Positions 24,783 through 32,170 of a stretch of DNA of 64,000 bases are shown here, piece after piece. The stretch lies in the NCBI GenBank assembly GCA_963829955.1, contig CAWHKS010000001.1, positions 310,001-374,000 on the forward strand. Direction: 5' to 3'. Positions within the stretch are counted from its first letter, which is position 1. Every line of letters begins with the position of its first letter. The translations under genes and the position numbers were made by a program. The DNA is from DASTFY01 sp963829955. GTDB lineage: Bacteria; Actinomycetota; Acidimicrobiia; Acidimicrobiales; Ilumatobacteraceae. The notes beneath the pieces were generated by a model. That model saw only the letters and a program-made list of their open reading frames with translations. It was not told the DNA's origin and did not search any database.

Positions 24783-26036
24783 TCAGATGACCCGCAGCAC
24801 CATGCCCTTCAGGTAACCGGCCTCCGGGAACGTCAGCAGGACGGGATGGTCGGTCGCCTGCGTCAGCCGTCCGACCACCTGGGCCTCACGACCGGCGTCC
24901 AGCGCGGCTCCGAACAGCACCTTCTGGAAGAGGTCCTCGCTCATCAGCCCACTGCACGAGAACGTGACCAAGACGCCGCCCGGCGCCAGCAGCTTGAGCG
25001 CCAGCAGGTTCAGGTCCTTGTACGCCCGAGTGGCCCGGTTCAGCTGCGAGGCCGAGCGGGCCAGCTTCGGCGGATCGGCGACGATGAGGTCGAACCGCGC
25101 GCCTTGGTCCCGCAGCCGGCGCAGGTGCGTGAAAACATCCGCCTGGACGAACGAGATGTCATCGGCGACGTCGGGACCCCGGTTGCGCTCCACGTTCCTG
25201 GCCGCCAGCTCGAGCGCGGGCGCCGACGAGTCGACCGCCATCACCGAGGACGCTCCGCCCGCGGCGGCGGCCACGGTGAAGCCGCCCGTGTAACAGAACA
25301 GATCGAGCACCCGCCGCCCGGCCGCCAGCTCGGCGACGGTGAGCCGGTTCTCGCGCTGGTCGAGGTAGAAGCCGGTCTTGTGGCCCGCCGCCACGTCGGC
25401 CAGGAACGTCCAGCCCGGGCCCTCGGCCGGAGGACGCTCCGCGATGGTGACGGTCGGTGGCTGGGCGTCCCCGACGAGATGGCCGGTACGGGGCGGCAGA
25501 CCCTCCCGCTGGCGGACGTCGAGATCAGAACGCTCCGACACCCCGCTCACACCGGGCAACGCGACGAGGGCCTCGGCCACGGCCGACCGCCAGTGGTCCG
25601 CGCCCGCCGACGACAGTTGGACCACGACCTGGTCGTCGTAGCGGTCGGCAACCACGCCCGGGAGACCATCGCTCTCCGCGAACACGGCTCGGAACGCATC
25701 CGTCCGGTCGACGAGATCAGACCGCGCTGCCGTCGACCGCTGGACCCTGCCGGCGATGAACGCCTCGTCGATCACTTCGTCCTCGTCCCACGACCAGACC
25801 CGGGCGACGATCTGCGAGGACGGGCTGTACGCGGCCCGGGCCACGAAGCGCCCGCGGTCGGTCCGTACCGCGACCGTCTCGCCCGCGGCCGGGCCACCCT
25901 CGACGCGCCCGACCGCGCCGGCGAAGACCCAGGGATGACGGCGCAGCAGCGAGCGCTCGCGTCCGGACCCCAGGAACAGCGACGGCTCGCCCACTGGCGG
26001 GACCGTAGTGGCCGGACGGTACGGTCCCGTCCTCAT
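24783..26036 (-). CDS. class I SAM-dependent rRNA methyltransferase, RlmI-like
   Basis: 417 aa, with an N-terminal PUA domain (FLGSGRERSLLRRHPWVFAGAV), an EEHUD-like middle domain, and a Rossmann methyltransferase with LDLFCYTGGFTVAAAAGG (motif I), DLIVADPPKLA (motif IV) and VTFSCSGLMS, which carries the methyl-accepting Cys of m5C enzymes. E. coli RlmI methylates C1962 of 23S rRNA. The start is taken at ATG 26036, which overlaps in antisense the ATG of the divergent uridine kinase gene (CATGAG). A start this close leaves no separate leader for either gene, so an alternative downstream start is possible. Confidence 0.9.
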   Translation of the reverse strand: MRTGPYRPATTVPPVGEPSLFLGSGRERSLLRRHPWVFAGAVGRVEGGPAAGETVAVRTDRGRFVARAAYSPSSQIVARVWSWDEDEVIDEAFIAGRVQRSTAARSDLVDRTDAFRAVFAESDGLPGVVADRYDDQVVVQLSSAGADHWRSAVAEALVALPGVSGVSERSDLDVRQREGLPPRTGHLVGDAQPPTVTIAERPPAEGPGWTFLADVAAGHKTGFYLDQRENRLTVAELAAGRRVLDLFCYTGGFTVAAAAGGASSVMAVDSSAPALELAARNVERNRGPDVADDISFVQADVFTHLRRLRDQGARFDLIVADPPKLARSASQLNRATRAYKDLNLLALKLLAPGGVLVTFSCSGLMSEDLFQKVLFGAALDAGREAQVVGRLTQATDHPVLLTFPEAGYLKGMVLRVI

Positions 26037-26673
26037 GAGTGGTCCGCCGACCGGCCCTCGCGACCGGCCGTTCCTCCTCGGCGTGGCCGGAGGCACCGGC
26101 TCCGGCAAGACGACAGTGGCCGAACGCCTGGCCGCCATGGTCGGGCAGCAGCAGCTCGCGCTGATGAAGCTCGACTCCTACTACTGCGATCGCGCCGACC
26201 TCTCCTTCGAGGAGAGAGCGGCCATCAACTACGACCACCCGGATGCCTTCGACTGGCCGCTCCTCATGGCCCACCTGGATGAGCTCGTCTCCGGGTCGGC
26301 GGCACAGGTGCCCGTCTACGACTTCGCCAACTACCTGCGCACCGACCAGGTCATCATGGTCGAGCCCGGACCGGTCGTCGTGATCGAGGGCATCCTCGTG
26401 CTCTTCGAACCGCGCTTGCGCGAGCTGCTCGACCTCAAGGTCTACGTCGACACCGATCCCGACGTGCGCTTCATCAGGCGACTCGAGCGCGACATCGCCG
26501 ATCGAGGCCGCACTCCGGCCAGCGTCATCGACCAGTATCTGACGACCGTGCGCCCGATGCACCTGCAGTTCGTCGAGCCGTCGAAGCGCTATGCCGACGT
26601 CATCGTCCCGCACGGTGGCATGAACGCGCCCGCGTTCGACATGCTCGTCGCCCGTGTGCGGTCGTTGCTCTGA
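26035..26673 (+). CDS. udk: uridine kinase
   Basis: Phosphorylates uridine/cytidine to the monophosphate in pyrimidine salvage; 212 aa. Features are the P-loop GVAGGTGSGKTTVAE near the N terminus, LDSYYCDRADLSFEERAAINYDHPDAFDW (nucleoside site), VYDFANYLR, VVIEGILVLFEPRLREL (Walker B-like), and IRRLERDIADRGRTPASVIDQY (lid). The size and motifs match Udk rather than phosphoribulokinase. It begins the plus-strand run that continues with polyphosphate glucokinase 33 bp downstream. Confidence 0.93.
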   Translation: MSGPPTGPRDRPFLLGVAGGTGSGKTTVAERLAAMVGQQQLALMKLDSYYCDRADLSFEERAAINYDHPDAFDWPLLMAHLDELVSGSAAQVPVYDFANYLRTDQVIMVEPGPVVVIEGILVLFEPRLRELLDLKVYVDTDPDVRFIRRLERDIADRGRTPASVIDQYLTTVRPMHLQFVEPSKRYADVIVPHGGMNAPAFDMLVARVRSLL

Positions 26674-26706
26674 GCCGCGGCCGCGATTCGTGCGACCATC
26701 TCGGTC

Positions 26707-27483
26707 ATGAGCGGTTCCGAGCTTCCTCCACCCGGTCCGATGGCTCTCGGCGTCGACATCGGGGGCAGCGGCATCAAGGCCGCGCCGGTGGACGTGCTGA
26801 CCGGGCGGCTGATGACCAAACGGCAGCGCATCCCGACGCCGCGCCAGTCGACACCGGAGGCGGTGGGCGAGGTGGTGGCCGAGCTCGCGGCCCGGTTCCG
26901 ATGGAGCGGCGCGGTCGGCTGCACGTTTCCCGCCGTCATCAAGAAGGGGGTGGCGCTCAGCGCCGCCAACGTGGACCGTTCGTGGATCGGGACGGACGTC
27001 GATGACGTGATGACGAAGGCGACCGGCTGTCCCGTCACGGTGATGAACGACGCCGACGCCGCCGGCGTGGCCGAGCTGCGCTGGGGCGCCGGGCGCGACC
27101 GGGAGGGCCTGGTGATGATGATCACGCTCGGGACCGGCATCGGCACCGCCCTCTTCATCGACGGGACGTTGGTGCCCAACACCGAGCTGGGCCACCTCGT
27201 CATCCGCGGCAAGGACGCCGAAGTCAGGGCGTCGGCCAACGCGCGCGAGGAGCGCAAGCTGCCATGGGCGGACTGGGCCAAGCTGGTCGACGAGTACCTC
27301 CTGTATCTCGAACGGCTCTTCAGCCCCGACCTCTTCATCATCGGCGGCGGGGTGAGCGAGCGCGCCGACCGGTTCGTGCCGCTGCTCACCGTGCAGGCAC
27401 CCGTCGTGCCCGCGGCGATGGGCAACGACGCTGGCATCGCCGGCGCCGCCCTGCACGCCCTGGCCGCAACCAAGAGGCCGTGA
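26707..27483 (+). CDS. ppgK: polyphosphate glucokinase
   Basis: A ROK-family kinase that phosphorylates glucose with polyphosphate (and ATP), 258 aa. The phosphate loop is LGVDIGGSGIKAAPVD (about 13-28). CTFPAVIKKGVALSAANVDRSW and MNDADAAGVAELRWG contain the catalytic Asp of the NDAD motif, and MMITLGTGIGTALF is the second phosphate motif. The ELGHLVI segment and the PPGK-specific EERKLPWADWAKLVDEYL support the polyphosphate branch. It is an actinobacterial hallmark. Its TGA overlaps the GTG of the next gene. Confidence 0.95.
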   Translation: MSGSELPPPGPMALGVDIGGSGIKAAPVDVLTGRLMTKRQRIPTPRQSTPEAVGEVVAELAARFRWSGAVGCTFPAVIKKGVALSAANVDRSWIGTDVDDVMTKATGCPVTVMNDADAAGVAELRWGAGRDREGLVMMITLGTGIGTALFIDGTLVPNTELGHLVIRGKDAEVRASANAREERKLPWADWAKLVDEYLLYLERLFSPDLFIIGGGVSERADRFVPLLTVQAPVVPAAMGNDAGIAGAALHALAATKRP

Positions 27484-28076
27484 CCGAGCCGATCCACCGG
27501 CCGACGCCCGGGCTCACGCTACGCACGGAGCGGCTGCTCCTGCGGGCCTGGCGCGCCGAGGACGCGGCGCCCTTCGCGGCGCTCAACGGCGACCCCGTGG
27601 TCATGGAGCACTTTCCGTCGACGCTCACCCGTGAGGAGTCCGACCTCATGGTCGAACGGATCGGGGTCCGGTTCGCAGAGACCGGTCTGTACCTGTGGGC
27701 GGTCGAGGTGGTGGGCTCGGACCCGTTCATCGGCTTCGTGGGGCTCAGCGCGCCCACCTTCGAGGCGTCGTTCACGCCCTGTGTCGAGGTGGGGTGGCGC
27801 CTGGCCAAGGCGGCGTGGGGGCACGGCTACGCCACCGAGGCGGCCCGGACCGCGGTGGCGGACGGGTTCGAACGGCTCGGCCTGAGCGAGATCGTGTCGT
27901 TCACGGCCACGACCAACCTCGCGTCCCAAAGGGTGATGCAGCGCCTCGCGATGACCCATGACCCGGCGGACGACTTCGACCACCCGGGGATGCCCGACAG
28001 GCACCGGTTGCAACGCCACGTCCTGTACCGGCTTGCACGACCGGCCTTCACCAACGTGCCCGGCGGTCGAGGATGA
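27480..28076 (+). CDS. GNAT family N-acetyltransferase (RimJ/RimL type)
   Basis: 198 aa from the GTG that overlaps the ppgK stop (GTGA). N-terminal TLRTERLLLRAWRAEDAAPFAALN and the acetyl-CoA-binding region WRLAKAAWGHGYATEAARTAVADGFERLGL, then TNLASQRVMQRLAM, are the RimJ/RimL-like Acetyltransf_3 pattern. The substrate (an amine of a protein, antibiotic or metabolite) cannot be read. The longer upstream frame is inside ppgK in another register and is not coding. Confidence 0.88.
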   Translation: MTEPIHRPTPGLTLRTERLLLRAWRAEDAAPFAALNGDPVVMEHFPSTLTREESDLMVERIGVRFAETGLYLWAVEVVGSDPFIGFVGLSAPTFEASFTPCVEVGWRLAKAAWGHGYATEAARTAVADGFERLGLSEIVSFTATTNLASQRVMQRLAMTHDPADDFDHPGMPDRHRLQRHVLYRLARPAFTNVPGGRG

Positions 28077-28175
28077 GCGTGACCGCCCCGGTAGTTGGCT
28101 ACTGTCCGACCCGGTAACACCACATGCCGGCGCGCCGCGACAGCGGCCAACGTCCGGCCACGAAAGGAACGGCAC

Positions 28176-28574
28176 GTGTTTGCAGCAGACTGGGGCGTGG
28201 GTCAGGTCCTCTGGACCATGATCTACTTCTTCTTCCTCTTCGCGTTCATCTGGATCCTGATCACGGTCCTGATGGACCTGTTCCGGGACCACTCGCTCAG
28301 CGGCTTCGCCAAGGTGATCTGGGTCATCGTCCTGATCTTCCTCCCCCTTATCGGATGCCTCATCTACCTGATCGCCCGCGGCCACGGCATGCAGGAGCGG
28401 GCGTTGCAGCAGGCCAAGCAGCAGCAGAAGGCCATGAACGAGTACATCCGGGAGACGGCCGGCACGTCGGGCGGCAACGCGTCCGACCAGATCGCTCAGG
28501 CCCACAAGCTCCTCGAGTCCGGTGCCATCACCCAGCAGGAGTTCGACACCATCAAGGCGAAGGCCCTGGCCTGA
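28176..28574 (+). CDS. small PLDc_N/SHOCT membrane protein
   Basis: 132 aa. The GTG at 28176 has AAGGAA 6 nt upstream. Two helices (VLWTMIYFFFLFAFIWILITVL; VIWVIVLIFLPLIGCLIYLIARG) form the cardiolipin-synthase/PLD N-terminal module. A Gln-rich segment follows, then a C-terminal SHOCT motif (IAQAHKLLESGAITQQEFDTIKAKAL). This combination is common in actinobacteria as a short membrane protein of unknown role; no phospholipase catalytic domain is present. Confidence 0.85.
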   Translation: MFAADWGVGQVLWTMIYFFFLFAFIWILITVLMDLFRDHSLSGFAKVIWVIVLIFLPLIGCLIYLIARGHGMQERALQQAKQQQKAMNEYIRETAGTSGGNASDQIAQAHKLLESGAITQQEFDTIKAKALA

Positions 28575-28619
28575 GCCACGGCTCAACTCGTTCCCGGGCG
28601 CTCCGGGAGCTCTTTGCGC

Positions 28620-28651
28620 GGACCGGTCCCCGGGTTTCCGGGGCCCGGTCC
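28620..28651 (+). terminator. strong GC hairpin after the SHOCT gene
   Basis: A 14-bp stem with one mismatch (GGACCGGTCCCCGG paired with CCGGGGCCCGGTCC) and a GTTT loop lies 46 nt after the stop. There is no U-tract, as is usual for terminators in high-GC actinobacteria. It probably ends the udk-ppgK-GNAT-SHOCT transcript(s). Confidence 0.6.
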
Positions 28652-28845
28652 GTGTCGCGTCCGGCCCGGTGAGGACTCGATCGGGCCCTCGGATGTGGAC
28701 AGCGCTGTGCACATCCGGTGTATTTCGCGCCGCACCTGGGGATGAGTCGCGATAGTTGCGGATAACCCTGTGGACGAGGCAAAATGCCTATTGACCTGGT
28801 CTTTCACGGGGCGCATCATGCGCTCACCGAATGGTGCGAACGTCA

Positions 28846-28868
28846 CCGGAAGGGATCGAGCCCGAAGG
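28846..28868 (+). repeat. short imperfect direct repeat, copy 1
   Basis: CCGGAAGGG, then ATCGAG, then CCCGAAGG. A second version (CCGGAGGGG, TCGCA, CCCGAAGG) lies at 28987-29008. Both sit in the gene-less purine-rich segment. Confidence 0.4.
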
Positions 28869-28986
28869 CCCACCAGCCCGAGGGGGAGGTTCGGACCGGC
28901 CGGTACGCAGCGCTCGGTTAGGAACGACGCGAAGCAGCCTGACCAGGGGAGACACGGACCGGCGACGGGACGTGAGGAAGCTGGAG

Positions 28987-29008
28987 CCGGAGGGGTCGCA
29001 CCCGAAGG
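28987..29008 (+). repeat. short imperfect direct repeat, copy 2
   Basis: The second copy of the block at 28846-28868, one base shorter, 141 bp downstream in the same orientation. Confidence 0.4.
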
Positions 29009-29128
29009 AAGGGCGAAAGGCGTCGAACCGACTTGGTGGCCCCGAGGCCCCCGTTCGACCCCGGTCGGGCGGGCAACTCGGGGCCACTGTCCGTTTTCGG
29101 TTCCGCCCCGCTCCTGATCGGCCGAGCG

Positions 29129-30622
29129 TCAGGTGACCATCGAGGTGGGATCGGTGGTGGGTTCGGACAACGGGCCGGCCGGGCGGCGCGAGCGCGCCCG
29201 CATCGTCGCTGCCGCGTCCTCGTCGCGGACGAGTAGCGCGATGGCGGCCGCCCCGAACGCCAAGAGCGACGCGGCCAGGAACACCTCGTGGTAGGCGCTC
29301 ACCTGGGCGTCGACGGCGGCCGAGCTCCCCGGCAGCACGTCGGCCAGCCGGCGTGACGTCGCCGTGGTCAGGATGGTCGCCGCAGTGGCCACGCCGAACG
29401 CGGCGGCCACTTGGCGCTGGGTGCTGAAGATGGCAGTGGCGCGGCCCGTGTCGGCGGGGGTGATCGTGGAATAGGTGGCGGCCTGCAGCGGGATGAAGGC
29501 GAACGCCATGAAAATCCCACGGGTGAACATCAGGCCCCTGATCACCCAGAGGTCGGTCCCCAGGTCGACCTGTGTGAACGTCAGAGCCGTGCACGCCGCG
29601 CCGACCAGCCCGAACACCATGAGGCGACGGGGACCGACGAACGGGTACAGCCGCCCCGCCACCTGAGACGAGATCAGCACGCCGATGGCCTGTGGAAACG
29701 TCGTGAGGCCGGACTCGAGGGCCGTGAGCCCGCGGAGCTCCTGCAGGAACAGAGGCATGAGGAACAGCACGGCCGCGAAGCTGGAGTACGAGAGCGCCGA
29801 CGAGAGGTTGGCGTTGCGGAACATCCGGTCCTTCAGCAGGCGCAGCGCCAGCATCGGGAACGGCTTGCGCAGCTCGATGCGGGCCAACAGCGCGAACGCC
29901 AGCACCCCGACGACGCCCGCGATGGCGATCTGCGGTGACCGCCATCCGTCGATCGGCCCCTCCGAAAGCGCATAGAGGAGCGCGGCCAACCCCACCGCGC
30001 TCAGCACGAAGCCGGCGGCGTCGAACGGGCCGGCCGACGGCTCGCGGTGCTCCCGCAGGGCCACGAGACCGAACACGAACGCCGCGATGCCGAGCGGGAC
30101 GTTGACGTAGAACACCCAACGCCACGAGAACTGCGTCACCAGGAGGCCGCCGAGCACCGGCCCGAGCGCCGGGGCCATGACGGTCGGGATGATCAGGACG
30201 GTCGAGGCCTTGGCCCGCCGTTCGGGTGCGAACGCGCGGAACAGCATGGCCGTCCCCACCGGAGTCATCATCCCGCCGCCGACACCCTGCAAGACACGGA
30301 ACCCCACCAGCTCCCACAGGCCGGAGGCCTGCCCGCAGAGCGCCGACGCCACGGTGAAGACCGCGATCGCGAACAGGAACGTCCGCTTGGTCCCGAATCG
30401 GTCCCCGATCCAGCCGGACGCCGGAATCCACACCGCCAGACTGAGCAGGTACGAGATGACGACCCACTCGACATCCGCCGTCCCCACCCCGAACTCCCGG
30501 GCCAGAGTGGGCAGCGCCACGTTGACGATGGTCGTGTCGAGGATCTCCATGAAGAGCCCCGTCACGAACACGATGGCGACGACGTATTCGTACCGGAGGC
30601 CGATCCGTCGCATCCCGGCCAC
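29129..30622 (-). CDS. DHA2 family MFS drug exporter (EmrB/QacA type)
   Basis: 497 aa with 14 predicted helices; a proton-driven exporter in the cytoplasmic membrane. DHA2 motifs are MEILDTTIVNVALPTL (motif D1), GWIGDRFGTKRTF (motif A) and LQGVGGGMMTPVGTAML (motif B/C region with GxGGG), followed by PALGPVLGGLL (antiporter motif C). GTG 30622 and ATG 30613 are both usable starts. The substrate is not predictable. It is divergent from the K+ channel gene. Confidence 0.92.
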   Translation of the reverse strand: MAGMRRIGLRYEYVVAIVFVTGLFMEILDTTIVNVALPTLAREFGVGTADVEWVVISYLLSLAVWIPASGWIGDRFGTKRTFLFAIAVFTVASALCGQASGLWELVGFRVLQGVGGGMMTPVGTAMLFRAFAPERRAKASTVLIIPTVMAPALGPVLGGLLVTQFSWRWVFYVNVPLGIAAFVFGLVALREHREPSAGPFDAAGFVLSAVGLAALLYALSEGPIDGWRSPQIAIAGVVGVLAFALLARIELRKPFPMLALRLLKDRMFRNANLSSALSYSSFAAVLFLMPLFLQELRGLTALESGLTTFPQAIGVLISSQVAGRLYPFVGPRRLMVFGLVGAACTALTFTQVDLGTDLWVIRGLMFTRGIFMAFAFIPLQAATYSTITPADTGRATAIFSTQRQVAAAFGVATAATILTTATSRRLADVLPGSSAAVDAQVSAYHEVFLAASLLAFGAAAIALLVRDEDAAATMRARSRRPAGPLSEPTTDPTSMVT

Positions 30623-30728
30623 GGTACCGGCTTCGTTGTGCTCTGCAAGTAGTCAGGAACGGACAGCCGACCGGGGTCCGCGCGTGGCATCCGCCCGCTG
30701 CCACGCGCCGACCGCTACCGTCCGCACG

Positions 30729-31481
30729 ATGCCTGCCGGCGCCTCGCGGACGCGCCCCAAGCTGCCCCGCCGCCGTCCCGATCGTTACGGCGCGCTCCTC
30801 CTCCTCATCCTGGTGGACTGCGTCGCCATCTTCACGGCGTCGTCCAGCGGTGTCGGCCGGTGGCTTCCGGGTGTCCTGGTGGCGGCGACCGTGATCCTTG
30901 GGCTCGAGACGTCCGCGGTCGAGGGTCGGTGGGTGTCACCGGCACGGGTTCTGGCCGCGCTGGCCATCGTCGCCGCCATGGCCGATGGCGCCGCCGGAAC
31001 CGACACCACACGGGCGTGGTTGGCCATCGGTCAGGCGCTTCTCCTGGTCATCCTGGTCCTGGCCATCGGCAGCCGTCTCGTGCGGCACCAGCACGTCAGC
31101 GCACAGACCGTCCTGGCCGTCGTGTGCGTCTACGTGCTCTTCGGCCTGATCTTCGCGCTCTGGCAATACGGGCTCAACGGCCTCACCGACCGACAGTTCT
31201 TCGTGCAGACGGACGATCCGACGGTCGCCGACTTCGTGTACTTCAGCTTCGTGGTGCTCACCACGCTCGGCTTCGGGGACTTCACACCCGCCACGGACGC
31301 CGGCAAGGCGATGGTCTCGTTCGAAGCGCTGCTCGGGCAGCTCTTCCTCGTCACGGTGGTCTCACGTCTGGTCAGCCTCTACAGCCGGGCCGGTGCTGCT
31401 CCGCGGGACGGCGGCGCGACAGGCAACTCCGGCCCCGCTGATCCGTTCGGCCCCACCGACCGCGGGCCGCCCTCGGGTTGA
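30729..31481 (+). CDS. two-pore-helix potassium channel family protein
   Basis: 250 aa from the ATG at 30729; the open frame further upstream is antisense to the MFS gene. About five to six helices, the last two flanking a pore loop: DFVYFSFVVLTTLGFGDFTPATDAGKAM. TTLGFGD matches the TVGYGD K+ selectivity filter with Phe for Tyr, which is allowed in K+-selective channels. There is no RCK/TrkA domain; the C terminus is a short disordered Gly/Pro tail. It probably allows K+ conductance across the plasma membrane. Confidence 0.85.
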   Translation: MPAGASRTRPKLPRRRPDRYGALLLLILVDCVAIFTASSSGVGRWLPGVLVAATVILGLETSAVEGRWVSPARVLAALAIVAAMADGAAGTDTTRAWLAIGQALLLVILVLAIGSRLVRHQHVSAQTVLAVVCVYVLFGLIFALWQYGLNGLTDRQFFVQTDDPTVADFVYFSFVVLTTLGFGDFTPATDAGKAMVSFEALLGQLFLVTVVSRLVSLYSRAGAAPRDGGATGNSGPADPFGPTDRGPPSG

Positions 31482-31495
31482 TCAGCCGGCGCCAG

Positions 31496-32083
31496 TCAGG
31501 ATCGTCCGAGCTCGGCCGCGACCGCCGGCCGAGCCGCGGCCAGCACCCGGGCCCGCGCCCGTGACGAAGCGGCCCGCACGAGCTGCACCCCGTACCCGTC
31601 GAGCAGAGCCACGATCCGCTGTGCGCTCACGTCAGGGTCGGCGACCACGAAATCCCCCGCGGCCCGGCCCTCCTCGACGATGGTGCCGATCGACCGCTGC
31701 CACCGCTCGTCGAGCTCGGCCAGGAGGCGGGCCATCACGGGCGACCGCAACCCCTCTCCCCAGGCGTCGATCCACATCCCCCAGTCCGGCACAGTGGCCG
31801 AGCCGAGCGACATGCGCAGGATGCGCTCGATCTTCGCCGGCGGACGGGCACTGCTGGACACGATGCGCTCCATCCGCTCGAGCTCGGCGGACGCTTCGGC
31901 CGCCAGGGTGGCCGCCATCAGCTCGTCCTTGGTGCCGAAGTGGTAGACGATGAGTGGTGCCGACAGCCCCAGCTCATCGGCCACGTCCGCCAGGCGCGTG
32001 CTGCTGAACCCCCGCTGGCGGACCAACCGCCCCGATGCGGCAAGGATCTGAGCTCGGCGGGCCTCGCCGGACTCTCGAGGCAT
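31496..32083 (-). CDS. TetR family transcriptional regulator
   Basis: 195 aa. The N-terminal HTH is RAQILAASGRLVRQRGFSSTRLADVADELGLSAPLIVYHFGTKDELMAATL, the classic TetR helix 1-4 pattern with YHFGTKDEL. The ligand domain is BetI/AcrR-like and unassigned. It is divergent from a CrtI-like oxidoreductase, with two palindromic sites in the 87-bp gap, so it most likely represses that gene and itself in response to a small ligand. Confidence 0.92.
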   Translation of the reverse strand: MPRESGEARRAQILAASGRLVRQRGFSSTRLADVADELGLSAPLIVYHFGTKDELMAATLAAEASAELERMERIVSSSARPPAKIERILRMSLGSATVPDWGMWIDAWGEGLRSPVMARLLAELDERWQRSIGTIVEEGRAAGDFVVADPDVSAQRIVALLDGYGVQLVRAASSRARARVLAAARPAVAAELGRS

Positions 32084-32100
32084 CGGGCCACCCTACTCTG

Positions 32101-32116
32101 CTGAACAGCTGTTCAG
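32101..32116. promoter_or_regulatory. TetR operator 1
   Basis: CTGAACAGCTGTTCAG, a perfect 16-bp palindrome, 18 bp upstream of the TetR start. Its core TGAAC-N4-GTTCA is the same as in the second site, whose centre is 34 bp away. Confidence 0.8.
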
Positions 32117-32134
32117 TCATTTCACGTGCAACCT

Positions 32135-32164
32135 TTGAACGATCGTTCAGGATCTTGCTAGCGT
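32135..32164 (+). promoter_or_regulatory. promoter of the CrtI-like gene overlapped by TetR operator 2
   Basis: -35 TTGAAC (32135-32140), 18-bp spacer and -10 TAGCGT (32159-32164), just upstream of the ATG at 32171. The perfect palindrome TGAACGATCGTTCA (32136-32149) covers the -35, so repressor binding would block polymerase. The transcript would have a very short or no leader. Confidence 0.7.
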
Positions 32165-32170
32165 CGTCTC

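Larger units (their letters stand above)
28652..29128. other. 477-bp region without a convincing gene
   Basis: This lies between the SHOCT gene's hairpin and the convergent MFS gene stop. Short frames cross it, but none has a protein-like composition or a known motif. It contains GGATGTG...CACATCC (28693-28718), GGATAACCCTGTGGAC (DnaA-box-like but inexact) and a purine-rich segment from about 28830 to 29040 with a repeated block. It may hold a structured RNA or a decayed gene. Confidence 0.4.

Noticed and set aside
28690..29120. RNase P RNA, tmRNA or group II intron
   Set aside because: I looked for the RNase P GAGGAAAGTCC core, the tmRNA ends and group II domain V; none is present.
30623..30704. 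626-aa minus-strand frame (28824-30704) and upstream extension of the K+ channel frame (30177-30728)
   Set aside because: Arginine/proline-rich shadow translations opposite the MFS gene; no domains, while the MFS and channel proteins are unambiguous.
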